12,177 nucleotides of DNA from Chloroflexota bacterium. GTDB lineage: Bacteria; Chloroflexota; Anaerolineae; Anaerolineales; Anaerolineaceae. Position 1 is the stretch's first letter, and each line of letters starts with the position of its first letter. The notes below the pieces were generated by a model, which saw nothing but the letters and a program-made list of their open reading frames with translations, made no database searches and had not been told where the DNA came from. The stretch is taken from NCBI GenBank assembly GCA_012797215.1, contig JAAZPN010000046.1, forward strand, positions 1 through 12,177, in the 5' to 3' direction. The position numbers and the translations under genes are program-made. Below are positions 1 to 7,429 of this stretch, piece by piece.

Positions 1-786
1 AACCAAATCGTCCAGATTCCAATTGAAAAAATCAGCCCCAATCCAAGGCAGCCGCGCAAGGTCTTCTCCCCGGAGAGCCTTCAAGACCTGGCGAATTCAA
101 TCGTAGAACACGGTATTCTGCAGCCCCTCATCCTGGTTCAAAATGAAGGGGAGGACCTTTACACGCTTATTGCTGGAGAGCGCCGCTGGCGGGCCGCCGC
201 CTTGGCTGGGCTTAAGCAAGTCCCGGCGATTGTGCGCAGCGCGACACACCAGGAGCAGCTGGAGTTCGCGATTGTGGAAAACGTTCAGCGTGAGGATTTG
301 AACCCACTCGAACGAGCGCGGGCTTATCAAAGCTTGCTGGATGAATTTTCGCTTACGCACGATGAAATCGCTCAAAAGGTCGGAAAGAGCCGCGCGGCGG
401 TAACCAACACGCTGCGCTTGCTTAACCTCCCGGCCAGCGTGCAGCAAGCTCTGCAGGACGATTTATTGACTGAAGGTCACGCCCGCGCCCTGCTTTCGCT
501 CAATTCCGCGCGGTCTATCGAAGCTGCCCTCGAAACAGTATTAAATCTCGGCCTGAACGTGCGCCAGACTGAGCTTTTTGTCAATAAGCTGCTGGGGAAA
601 GCCCCCAGAAAACAAACGGACCAGGCAAAAAGCGCGGAAATCCAAGCTCTGGAAAACAAATTGCGCCGTTTTTTTAACACCAAAGTGAACCTCCAATCCG
701 GAAAGAAGGGTGGGAGTATCACCATATTCTTCTATTCCGATGAAGAACTGACCAATATCACGGACAGCTTGGGATTGAATGACTGA
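1..786 (+). CDS. parB: ParB-family chromosome-partitioning protein (5' end missing)
   Basis: DNA-binding CTPase of the ParABS segregation system. It loads at parS sites near the origin and spreads along DNA. The frame is open from the first base, so the N-terminus and start lie upstream; 261 residues are visible, numbered here from the window edge. Seen: an N-terminal segment of the form ISPNPRQPRK (11-20), the CTP-binding box GERRWRA (59-65), the ENVQRE box (93-98), a helix-turn-helix at about 118-140 (DEIAQKVGKSRAAVTNTLRL), and a C-terminal dimerisation region to the stop. These boxes in this order are those of chromosomal ParB/Spo0J. A parA partner is usually directly upstream, outside the window. 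I found no clear parS-like palindrome here. The last 8 bases overlap the next gene, which suggests cotranscription. Identification is very secure; only the chromosomal rather than plasmid role is inferred. Confidence 0.96.
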   Translation, partial: NQIVQIPIEKISPNPRQPRKVFSPESLQDLANSIVEHGILQPLILVQNEGEDLYTLIAGERRWRAAALAGLKQVPAIVRSATHQEQLEFAIVENVQREDLNPLERARAYQSLLDEFSLTHDEIAQKVGKSRAAVTNTLRLLNLPASVQQALQDDLLTEGHARALLSLNSARSIEAALETVLNLGLNVRQTELFVNKLLGKAPRKQTDQAKSAEIQALENKLRRFFNTKVNLQSGKKGGSITIFFYSDEELTNITDSLGLND

Positions 787-2371
787 ACGGGTACTGCTCA
801 CCAATGGTCATTTTTACCAGGGGGAGCCCCAGTTTGGCAGTCTGCAGTCCCTGGTTGTTGAAGATGGAATCATCCGCGCGCTTGCCTTCGCAAACGCGAT
901 AACTTCTACAATTCGCCGTACAAGCCGAGTCATAGACCTCCAAGGCCAGTGGGTTTTGCCTGGTCTGACCGATTCTCATCTCCACCTTGCCTTTTTGGCA
1001 GACCAACTTTCGGCCGTTGATTGCGAAACCGACACCCTTGAAGAATGCCTGGTTCGGGTGAATGCCAAAAGCGCTTCAATCGCTCACAAGGATTGGATAA
1101 TTGGTTATGGCTGGAACCAAAACGCCTGGACCCCCGCGCGGTACGGCACGGCTGAAGAACTGGAAAGAGTCAGCGCCGGGCATCCAGCGGTTCTCTACGC
1201 CAAATCGCTGCACGCCTCCTGGGCAAATGAGACTGCCTTGCGCGCGGCTGGCATCGACGCAAGCAGCGCGGACCCCGAAGGGGGAAGAATTCTAAAGGAT
1301 AGTACTGGAAAACCAAACGGCATTCTATTGGAAAATGCCATGCGCCTGGTTGACGCGATTGTGCCTTCCCTGGCAGGAAAACGCCTGGAAAAGATGCTAA
1401 AGGATGCCCAATCACTGTTGTTGTCCTACGGCGTAACCAGCGTGCACGACTTTGACCGGGAAGCCTGCTACGCGGCGCTGCAAAACCTGGACGCTGCGGG
1501 CGAACTAATTCTGAGGGTGAGGAAAAACCTTCCCGGAGAACGCATCGCTGCGTTCCTCTCGGAAGGCTTGCGCAGCGGCAGCGGTACGGAGCATCTCTTT
1601 TTGGGTTCCTTTAAGTATTTCGCGGATGGGGCATTGGGACCCCAGACCGCCGCGATGCTCGCCCCATACGAAAACTCTGATGCCCTGGGCATCCTGTTGA
1701 TGGACGCGGATGCGGTCTTCGCTGAAGGTGTGCGCGCCGCGGCCTTAGGCTGGCCTTTGGCAGTCCACGCGATTGGAGACCTGGCTGTAAGGTCGGTACT
1801 GGATGGGTTTGAGCGCTTGCGAGCCTGGGAGCACGAGAACGGCAGTCCGCGCTTGCCCCACCGCATTGAACACGTTCAGATAATCGCGCCGGAGGACCAA
1901 CCCCGTCTGAAAAAACTTGGAATTATCGCCTCGATGCAGCCGCTGCATGCCACCTCGGACATGGTCACAGCCGATCACCACTGGGGCAGTCGTTCCGCGC
2001 ATGCCTATGCCTTAAATTCCTTGCGGCGCCAGGGCGCCCTGCTCATTTTTGGTTCTGACGCGCCGGTGGAATCTCCTAACCCTTTCCGCGGCTTACACGC
2101 GGCGGTCACACGCCGGCGTTTAAGCGGCGAACCCGATGAAAATGGGTGGTATCCAGAGCAGCGCCTCTCCCTCGCGCAGGCATTGGAGGGATATACGATT
2201 AATCCGGCAATATCTTGTGGTCTGGGGAGCAGTCTGGGACGCATTGCTGTCGATTATCGAGCGGACCTGATCGTCTTGCCGGAGAATCCATTTGAAATGG
2301 AAGCCCAGAGCCTATGGCGCTTGCTTCCGGATATGAGCTTGGTAGACGGCCGCGTCGTCTTTCAGCGTTAA
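779..2371 (+). CDS. YtcJ-type metal-dependent amidohydrolase
   Basis: Probable cytoplasmic metal-dependent hydrolase of the amidohydrolase superfamily (Amidohydro_3, YtcJ-like), 530 residues, the usual family length. Seen: an N-terminal beta-sandwich portion, then the metal-binding DSHLHL motif (His67, His69) after VLPGLT; FKYFADGALGP with Lys279; the AVHAIGD motif (His330); RIEHVQ (His365); FGSDAPVESPNP (Asp427); and a C-terminal beta strand region with VDYRADLIVL. All expected metal ligands are present, so it should be active, probably on an amide, formamide or cyclic C-N bond. The substrate cannot be read from the sequence. The ATG overlaps the end of parB by 8 bases and has only a weak Shine-Dalgarno, which points to translational coupling. 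No signal peptide is visible. The family call is firm; no specific substrate is claimed. Confidence 0.93.
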   Translation: MTERVLLTNGHFYQGEPQFGSLQSLVVEDGIIRALAFANAITSTIRRTSRVIDLQGQWVLPGLTDSHLHLAFLADQLSAVDCETDTLEECLVRVNAKSASIAHKDWIIGYGWNQNAWTPARYGTAEELERVSAGHPAVLYAKSLHASWANETALRAAGIDASSADPEGGRILKDSTGKPNGILLENAMRLVDAIVPSLAGKRLEKMLKDAQSLLLSYGVTSVHDFDREACYAALQNLDAAGELILRVRKNLPGERIAAFLSEGLRSGSGTEHLFLGSFKYFADGALGPQTAAMLAPYENSDALGILLMDADAVFAEGVRAAALGWPLAVHAIGDLAVRSVLDGFERLRAWEHENGSPRLPHRIEHVQIIAPEDQPRLKKLGIIASMQPLHATSDMVTADHHWGSRSAHAYALNSLRRQGALLIFGSDAPVESPNPFRGLHAAVTRRRLSGEPDENGWYPEQRLSLAQALEGYTINPAISCGLGSSLGRIAVDYRADLIVLPENPFEMEAQSLWRLLPDMSLVDGRVVFQR

Positions 2372-2438
2372 CCGACAGAAAAACCATCGCTTCTCGGTCC
2401 GGAATGACAGCTGAGAGCGGCTGAAGACATAAGAAAAA

Positions 2439-3293
2439 ATGAGCACCCAAATTATTCCAGCAAGCGCATACCCGCAGGAGACGCTGAGGTCATTCCTGAA
2501 CTCCGCGCCGCTGTCTTTTTCCAATTTGGATTGGCTCTCCGCGCAGGAACGTCTGGAAGGGCAGTTCTGTTACGCGCTGAGCGATGAAAGTCAAATAATC
2601 GCGCTCATGTCCTGCGAGCCTGAAAACAAATATGCCGCCTGGCTCCGTTTTTTCGTCAGCGAGTCAGATGGCAACCATGCTCAATATTTTCGGAGTTTGC
2701 TCGACCAAGCCCTTTCTGAGCTGCAGAAGGCAGGCATAACTGCGCTCTACACGCTCAGCTTCAAGTCCTGGCAAGAGCAGCTTTTCACCAACTCCGCCTT
2801 TCTGCCGTTCACCAGGATTATCACGTTAATACTACCGACCACAAACAATATCAGGATTGAACCCCTTAGTGGTGTTGAGATGCGCTTGATGACCGCCGAG
2901 GACCTTCCGGAGCTTGAAACAGTGGACCACGCCGCGTTTAGCTCGCCCTGGCAATTGAACGCCCGCGCGTTGCAGGCCGCTTTTGCCGCTTGCTCGTATA
3001 ACACCGTCGCGCTGATGGACCATAGAATTGTCGCCTATCAAATGACTGCCGCCAACTTCTATACCTCCCATCTTGCCAGGCTGGCAGTTCACCCCAGCGC
3101 TCAAAAGAAGGGTTTAGGTTTTAGACTGACGCTGGATGCGATTCAAGAAACAGCTGCGCGAGGCGGCACGGAAATGACCGTAAACACCCAGACTAATAAC
3201 GCGGAATCTTTAAGACTATATTATCAGCTCGGGTTTTCACAACATGGCAAGTTGATTCCGGTCTTTCAAAGGGCTGTCCAGGATTTTCAATAA
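2439..3293 (+). CDS. tandem GNAT-family N-acetyltransferase
   Basis: A 284-residue acetyl-CoA-dependent N-acetyltransferase with two GNAT-like halves. The C-terminal half (about 138-284) carries the recognisable fold: EDLPELETVDHAAF near 154-167, LARLAVHPSAQKKGLGFRL (212-230) with the pyrophosphate-binding Q-K-K-G-L-G loop, then NTQTNNAES and LYYQLGF (249-266), the usual final motif. The N-terminal half (about 1-135) has GNAT-like spacing, with a tail QLFTNSAFLPFTRIITL that resembles a domain end, but no acetyl-CoA loop, so it is probably a degenerate structural copy. The C-terminal half resembles RimI-type enzymes, but the substrate (protein N-terminus, antibiotic or small amine) cannot be named. 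It starts at an ATG 67 bases after the amidohydrolase, preceded only by a purine run (AAGAAAAA), so initiation is probably weak. It may be the last gene of the parB transcript. Confidence 0.88.
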   Translation: MSTQIIPASAYPQETLRSFLNSAPLSFSNLDWLSAQERLEGQFCYALSDESQIIALMSCEPENKYAAWLRFFVSESDGNHAQYFRSLLDQALSELQKAGITALYTLSFKSWQEQLFTNSAFLPFTRIITLILPTTNNIRIEPLSGVEMRLMTAEDLPELETVDHAAFSSPWQLNARALQAAFAACSYNTVALMDHRIVAYQMTAANFYTSHLARLAVHPSAQKKGLGFRLTLDAIQETAARGGTEMTVNTQTNNAESLRLYYQLGFSQHGKLIPVFQRAVQDFQ

Positions 3294-3299
3294 AGCCGC

Positions 3300-3328
3300 T
3301 TTACAATTCATCCTGGCTGTGGCAAAAT
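3300..3328 (+). promoter_or_regulatory. candidate sigma70-type promoter for the DsbA-like gene
   Basis: TTTACA (3300-3305) and CAAAAT (3323-3328) are separated by 17 bases. They match the -35 consensus at 5 of 6 positions and the -10 at 4 of 6. A strong ribosome binding site AGGAG (3347-3351) follows, 7 bases before the ATG at 3359. The short intergenic position right after the GNAT stop supports a separate transcript. This is assigned by motif only. Confidence 0.45.
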
Positions 3329-3358
3329 GCAGTCTATTCTTTTCTCAGGAGCATAAAG

Positions 3359-4024
3359 ATGGCCGGAACACAAACCCAACGGGAAAAATTGCGCCAGCAG
3401 CGCAAGCAAGCTTCCAGCAAGAAGACAATCACAGTTGTAGCAGTCATTAGCGTGGTTGCTCTCGTGATTTTTTTGCTCGTAATGCTGCCAAAATGGACAT
3501 TGGATAAGGACCAACTCTACCTGCAGGAAGGTTTCTCGGTTGGTGACCCAAACGCGCCGGTCAAGGTCGAAGAATTCTCGGATTTCCGCTGCAGCCATTG
3601 TCAGAACTTTGCCCTGAATTACGAAAAAGATTTCATCAAGAAATACGTGGAAACAGGTCAAGTGTATTTCACATTCAACAACTACGCTTTCCTGGCCGAT
3701 GATTCCAGAGACGCGGCCGAAGCGACTTACTGCGCAGCTGAGCAGAACGCGTTTTGGCAGTACAAGAACCTTCTCTTCACCTATTCAACCTATACCGGAG
3801 CGTTCGCGCAATCTAATCTGCTGGACTATGCCAAACAGCTGGATTTGGATACAGATAAGTTCTCCGCTTGTCTGCAATCAGACCAGAACCTTGCCAAGCT
3901 GGACGAGATTATGAGTTATGCCAACTCTCTGGGGATTAACTCCACTCCGCAGTTCTCTGTCAACGGCACGATTGTCTATATGAACACCCTGGACGAGACT
4001 GTAGATAAGGCCTTATCGAGATAA
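3359..4024 (+). CDS. membrane-anchored DsbA-like thiol oxidoreductase
   Basis: A 221-residue thioredoxin-fold protein of the DsbA family. It probably forms or shuffles disulfides in proteins outside the cytoplasmic membrane. Seen: a basic, Gln/Arg/Lys-rich cytoplasmic tail (1-22), one membrane segment (about 23-43), then the extracytoplasmic domain with FSVGDPNAPVKVEEFSDFRC. The active site is Cys78-Ser-His-Cys81, and STP at 195-197 supplies the cis-proline loop. The helical insert contains YCAAEQNAFWQYKNLLF (124-140), typical of this family. Two more cysteines, Cys125 and Cys171, are positioned to form a structural disulfide, as I recall for the mycobacterial DsbA-like protein. There is no lipobox, so it is a signal-anchored protein. 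A good AGGAG ribosome binding site fixes the ATG. No DsbB or VKOR partner is in the window. Whether it acts as an oxidase, a reductase or a holdase is not shown. Confidence 0.92.
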   Translation: MAGTQTQREKLRQQRKQASSKKTITVVAVISVVALVIFLLVMLPKWTLDKDQLYLQEGFSVGDPNAPVKVEEFSDFRCSHCQNFALNYEKDFIKKYVETGQVYFTFNNYAFLADDSRDAAEATYCAAEQNAFWQYKNLLFTYSTYTGAFAQSNLLDYAKQLDLDTDKFSACLQSDQNLAKLDEIMSYANSLGINSTPQFSVNGTIVYMNTLDETVDKALSR

Positions 4025-4040
4025 ACACAGCTTGGCAACA

Positions 4041-4076
4041 AAAAAAGCCTGGGCGTGTGTACGTCCAGGCTTTTTT
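4041..4076. terminator. bidirectional Rho-independent terminator
   Basis: Inverted repeat: left arm AAAAAAGCCTGGGCG (4041-4055), loop TGTGTA (4056-4061), right arm CGTCCAGGCTTTTTT (4062-4076). The arms pair along 15 bases with one G-T wobble. The GC-rich core is flanked by A6 on one side and T6 on the other, so it should end transcription in both directions. It sits between the stop of the DsbA-like gene (4024, +) and the stop of the DUF554 gene (4115, -), where a shared terminator for convergent transcripts is expected. Confidence 0.9.
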
Positions 4077-4114
4077 GATCCATCAGCGCGCCGCAACGAG
4101 CGCGAAGTAGCAGT

Positions 4115-4834
4115 TTAGTAACTAACTCCCAGGGCGTTCAATCCCAAGACAATCAGAACAGCAAAAACCAGCGCTGGGAGGAAGCTGCCGGTGCGGATCT
4201 TTTTGATTTCCAGCAAATTGCTGATGGCTATACCTGCCAGAATCACGCCGCCTATCGCCGTCATCTCCGCTACCACCGAGGCATCAAAACCCTGCCCCAA
4301 AGCCCGGGCCGAAAGGCTGATAGCGCCTTGATATACCAGCACAGGTAACGCTGAGAACAGCACGCCCACCCCTAGTGATGACGCGAACGCTACTGAAGCA
4401 AGGCCGTCCAGCAGCGATTTAATCGCCAGCATCTGGAAATTACCGCTCAAGCCATCTTGAATGGAGCCCAATATGGCCATGGGACCGATGCAAAAGAGCA
4501 AAGAGCTGGTTACAAAACCACTAATAAAGCGTTGTGCTTCAATGGAGTGAGCTTCCTCAGCGCGGTTGAATTTAGCCTGCAAAAAGGAACCCAGGCTTTC
4601 CAGCCGCTCTTCCAGCTTAAGCCATTCTCCCACCATTGTCCCTAGGATTAATGCGCCCAAAGGGATTAGCATGTTGTTAGTTTCAGTGAAGATGTAGATG
4701 CCGTAAGCCAGGGTAAACAAGCCCAGACCTGAGACCATCGTCTGCCGGAATTTCACCGGGATTTTATTCCCAGCCACAAGCCCGACCAGTCCGCCTAAGA
4801 GAATTGCCCCGACATTAATGAAGGTCCCAAGCAC
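4115..4834 (-). CDS. DUF554 (YqgA/YdfK-like) membrane protein
   Basis: A 239-residue polytopic inner-membrane protein of the DUF554 family, whose function I cannot state. Seen: the family's N-terminal signature MLGTFINVGAILLGGLVG; hydrophobic segments at about 3-22, 33-50, 54-70, 104-125, 137-170 (probably two), 187-208 and 216-235; a short charged cytoplasmic stretch KLEERLESLG (73-82) after the third segment; and Gly-rich helices throughout, with FCIGPMAILGSIQDGLSG (114-131) as the most recognisable central motif. Length fits the family. The start is GTG at 4834, 18 bases after the adenosyltransferase stop, with a modest AAGGCGG purine stretch just before it. It is the last gene of the secG-led minus-strand run and is followed by the bidirectional terminator. 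No cofactor or transport motif is visible. Confidence 0.9.
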   Translation of the reverse strand: MLGTFINVGAILLGGLVGLVAGNKIPVKFRQTMVSGLGLFTLAYGIYIFTETNNMLIPLGALILGTMVGEWLKLEERLESLGSFLQAKFNRAEEAHSIEAQRFISGFVTSSLLFCIGPMAILGSIQDGLSGNFQMLAIKSLLDGLASVAFASSLGVGVLFSALPVLVYQGAISLSARALGQGFDASVVAEMTAIGGVILAGIAISNLLEIKKIRTGSFLPALVFAVLIVLGLNALGVSY

Positions 4835-4852
4835 GCTCGCCGCCTTTTCAGT

Positions 4853-5380
4853 TTATGAAAGTTTTTGCCCGGCAGCTTCCGCGGCGAGCAGCAGAAAACA
4901 CAGATAGGAAAGGCGGTTCAGATAGTTCAGCGCGTCTTCCGGCACTTCGGCCCCGAGTTCAGACTGATCCAGGCCAACAATTTCGCGTTCTGCCCTGCGC
5001 ACTACCGCCCGCGCAAGATCCAGAGCGCCTTCGGCAGGGGACTTTCCTGGATGGAGAAAAGCTTTGGGCTTTTCTATCTTTTTTTCAAGTGCTGCCAGGG
5101 TGGTTTCCAGGTCATTCAACGCGAAAGCAAGCTTTGGTTGAAAATCAGATTGGCTCCAACCTGCCAGCCCAGCCATGATGAGCGAAAGATCTTCCTGGCA
5201 GGCAGTGAGCATAAGAATAGCTGCCTCGTCGACTACAAACGCCTTTGCCAGGCTGAGGCTGGCGCTGGCCTCATCAATCGCGCCGATCGCACGCAAACGC
5301 GGGTCAAGTTTGGAAACATTTTCTTCACCAAGCAAGCTTGTGTAGCCTGGTTTTCTCGTAAGCTTTCCGCGTGGAGGCAC
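4853..5380 (-). CDS. PduO-type ATP:cob(I)alamin adenosyltransferase, divergent ATP loop
   Basis: Probable corrinoid adenosyltransferase (175 residues), which would transfer the adenosyl group of ATP to cob(I)alamin to make coenzyme B12. Seen: an N-terminal TRKPGYTSLLG (8-18) with VSKLDPRLRAIGAIDEASASL (22-42), corresponding to the family's ATP-binding segment and its D-E pair (Asp36, Glu37); FLHPGKSPAEG (108-118); DLARAVVRRAER (121-132), the family's R-R-A-E-R signature; and ALNYLNRLSYLCFLLL (150-165) near the C-terminus. The usual T-x-T-G-D-x-G-x-T loop is shortened here and lacks Gly-Asp, and the DELNS-type motif reads DEASA, so catalysis may be altered. Start is GTG at 5380 with GAAGGAG 8 bases upstream and only 3 bases after the stop of the preceding solute-binding protein, so the two are probably translationally coupled. 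Family certain; activity moderately sure. Confidence 0.82.
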   Translation of the reverse strand: MPPRGKLTRKPGYTSLLGEENVSKLDPRLRAIGAIDEASASLSLAKAFVVDEAAILMLTACQEDLSLIMAGLAGWSQSDFQPKLAFALNDLETTLAALEKKIEKPKAFLHPGKSPAEGALDLARAVVRRAEREIVGLDQSELGAEVPEDALNYLNRLSYLCFLLLAAEAAGQKLS

Positions 5381-5383
5381 TCG

Positions 5384-7054
5384 CTAGTCTCCTTCTGGGG
5401 CATTTCCCGCCAGGATAAACCAGGAGTTAATGGCATTCAGTCTGTCGCTTGGTTCGTAGATGGGTCCAATGGTGACATCCAGGATTGAGTTCCGAATGGC
5501 GTAGTTGTAGACCGGATAGAAAAGCGGAAGGGATGGCAGTTGTTCGTGAAATAGTATCTGGAAATTGCGGTAAAGCTTCGCGCGCAGTGTGTAATCATTT
5601 GTCACGCGTGCTTGTTCCAGATACTCACTCGCGGAACGGTTGTTCCACTGCGAGTAGTTTTGTCCTTCTTGCGCTTGAGATTGCGCCCAAAACGGATAAG
5701 GGTCGGGGTCTGGCGTACCAGACAAATCAATCTCAACTAACGCGGCATCGTAGTCCCGCGCGTCAAGTTTCGCGACGACTTCCGCGTAAGGCAAGGAAAG
5801 CACATCAACTGCGACGCCTACTGATTCCCAGCCTTGTTTGATGTATTCCGCGATTTTTGTATGCAGATCATCATCCGGGCTGAGCAAAATGAGGCGGACT
5901 TCAACACCTTCCGCAGTCACGAGGGTACCGGTTTCACCACGCGTGATGCCCAGCGCGGCAATTCGCTGCGCGGCCGCATCCGGATCGAAGGGATAACTGC
6001 CTTGGTCCGCGTAATAGGCCCAGCTGCCGGTCAGGATTGGTCCATGCGCCAGGATGCCCTGTCCCAGCATCACCTGGTCCAAAATCGCCTGGCGGTTGAT
6101 CGCCAGCATTAGGGACTGACGGAATTCAGGGTCCTGCAGAAAATCCTTGGCGGAATTATTGAGGTTCAGGAAAACCATGCTCAGGCGCGGTTCGCGCGTG
6201 GAAAAGAGGTTCAAATTTGGTTCAGCTAAAACCTCAGGCAGGATGTCATTAGTGACGCCCGCCAAACCATCCACCTCACCGCCCTCATAGGCAGTCCAAG
6301 CCGCGCGCGGGGTGGGGTAATACTGAAAGACCACCTCATCGATATAGGGTCGACCGAGGTAATAATCCTCATTGGGTAAGAGGTCCACGCCGCTGATGAC
6401 GCCGTCCTTAACCAAAAATCGATTGAAACGATAAGGGCCGGTGCCAATTGGGGACGTGTTAAAAGGATGATCCACCAGTTCAGCCAGCGTCAGGTTCCCG
6501 AGCAAATGAGAAGGGAGCAGCGGAACGCCAAGATAATCCAACAGGGGCGCAAAGGCCTCGGGGAGAGCAAATTCTACGATGGTATCGGAAAGCGCAGTAA
6601 CCTGAATTTCCGACCAAAACGTACGCAAATCAGAGGGGATTAATTCGTTTTCCTCGCGCAGCAAGCCAATCGTGTACACAACATCCTGCGCGGTCACGGG
6701 ATTTCCGTCGTGCCAATATGCATCTGCTCGCAGACTGAAGGTGAAGCGCGTACCATCACTGGAATAACTCCAGGTTTCTGCCAAATCCGGCTGTGGCATC
6801 CCACTGGAGTCAAACTTTACCAAACCATTAAAAAGAAGGCGGTCAACGTCTTTATCAGCCTGGTTATACCGGTCCAAAATCGGATTCAGGCGCAAAAAGT
6901 TGCCAATCAGGGCTTCTGTGTATATGCCACCAGTGACCGGGCTAGGCGTGCTCGTGATTTCAGGGGAGTTAGCGCTCTGCTGAAAAACTAACAGCAAACC
7001 CACCACCAAACCGGTCAATAAGATAATCAGCAGCTGCCAGCGAAATTTTCTCAT
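5384..7054 (-). CDS. ABC transporter solute-binding protein, family 5 (peptide/nickel type)
   Basis: Extracytoplasmic solute-binding protein of the SBP_bac_5 (DppA/OppA/NikA) family, 556 residues. It would bind a peptide or other ligand and deliver it to an ABC permease. Seen: an N-terminal basic start MRKFRW and one hydrophobic segment (about 7-25), a Ser/Thr/Pro linker (STPSP, 35-39), then the mature fold with LRLNPIL (54-60), LLFNGLVKFD (73-82), LAETWSYSSDG (91-101) and the family hallmark WHDGNPVTAQDVVYTIG (114-130). The region RQSLMLAINRQAILD follows in the second lobe, and a tryptophan-containing C-terminal tail ends the protein. There is no lipobox cysteine, so it is either cleaved by signal peptidase I or held by the uncleaved anchor. 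The ATG lies 90 bases after secG and has no good Shine-Dalgarno nearby. No permease or ATPase gene is in the window. The ligand is unknown. Confidence 0.92.
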   Translation of the reverse strand: MRKFRWQLLIILLTGLVVGLLLVFQQSANSPEITSTPSPVTGGIYTEALIGNFLRLNPILDRYNQADKDVDRLLFNGLVKFDSSGMPQPDLAETWSYSSDGTRFTFSLRADAYWHDGNPVTAQDVVYTIGLLREENELIPSDLRTFWSEIQVTALSDTIVEFALPEAFAPLLDYLGVPLLPSHLLGNLTLAELVDHPFNTSPIGTGPYRFNRFLVKDGVISGVDLLPNEDYYLGRPYIDEVVFQYYPTPRAAWTAYEGGEVDGLAGVTNDILPEVLAEPNLNLFSTREPRLSMVFLNLNNSAKDFLQDPEFRQSLMLAINRQAILDQVMLGQGILAHGPILTGSWAYYADQGSYPFDPDAAAQRIAALGITRGETGTLVTAEGVEVRLILLSPDDDLHTKIAEYIKQGWESVGVAVDVLSLPYAEVVAKLDARDYDAALVEIDLSGTPDPDPYPFWAQSQAQEGQNYSQWNNRSASEYLEQARVTNDYTLRAKLYRNFQILFHEQLPSLPLFYPVYNYAIRNSILDVTIGPIYEPSDRLNAINSWFILAGNAPEGD

Positions 7055-7144
7055 ATTTAAAAAAAGACAACCCCCAAGACTGGCGAGTCGTCCTTTACCT
7101 CCGTGTGGATTTGTTGAAACGCCTTCAAACTGATACTAATCAGG

Positions 7145-7369
7145 TTATCCGGTAATGAGCACACTGACCAAGGCCAAAATGACAAACAGAACTGCCAAAC
7201 CAATCGTGACGAAGAAAAGCACTCTTTCAACGCCGCGGCGCTTGGTATAGACGCCGCCAGAATCTCCGCCAGCAAGACTGCCGAGGCCGATACCTTTGCT
7301 CTGCAAGAGGATACTGCCCACCAGGGCGACAGATGTAATCATAATCGCGATATTCAGAAAACTATTCAA
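7145..7369 (-). CDS. secG: preprotein translocase subunit SecG
   Basis: Small two-helix subunit of the SecYEG channel, which assists SecA-driven export across the cytoplasmic membrane. The 74-residue protein starts at TTG (7369): MNSFLNIAIMITSVALVGSI forms helix 1, then LLQSKGIGLGSLAGGDSGGVYTKRRGVERV is the glycine-rich cytoplasmic loop, and LFFVTIGLAVLFVILALVSVL is helix 2. The LLQ-x-x-K-G-x-G-L-G and gene-end pattern are diagnostic of SecG. I chose this TTG rather than an in-frame TTG five codons upstream (7384) because a near-perfect GGAGG (7379-7375) ends 5 bases before it, and because that ribosome site would otherwise lie inside the gene. It heads the minus-strand run; 90 bases separate it from the solute-binding protein gene. 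Confidence 0.93.
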   Translation of the reverse strand: MNSFLNIAIMITSVALVGSILLQSKGIGLGSLAGGDSGGVYTKRRGVERVLFFVTIGLAVLFVILALVSVLITG

Positions 7370-7395
7370 TTTAACCTCCGACAATTAACAAAAAG

Positions 7396-7423
7396 ATTAT
7401 ACCTGAACCAATAAAAACGTCAA
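7396..7423 (-). promoter_or_regulatory. candidate secG promoter, proximal (-35/-10)
   Basis: On the minus strand TTGACG (7423-7418) and TATAAT (7401-7396) are separated by 16 bases, a 5-of-6 and a 6-of-6 match. Transcription would start about 7389, giving a leader of roughly 20 bases before the TTG of secG. This is the strongest sigma70-like promoter seen in the window. Confidence 0.7.
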
Positions 7424-7429
7424 CTCGCT

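Noticed and set aside
4855..5488. Long plus-strand open frames (107 and 207 residues) opposite the adenosyltransferase and the end of the binding-protein gene
   Set aside because: They lie antisense to two well-supported genes with clear family motifs, have no ribosome site and show no recognisable protein pattern.
7057..7275. Minus-strand frame of 72 residues covering the secG to binding-protein gap
   Set aside because: It mostly overlaps secG in another frame and has no ribosome site or motif; the 90-base gap itself (7055-7144) shows only a short GACT/AGTC hairpin, too weak to call a terminator.
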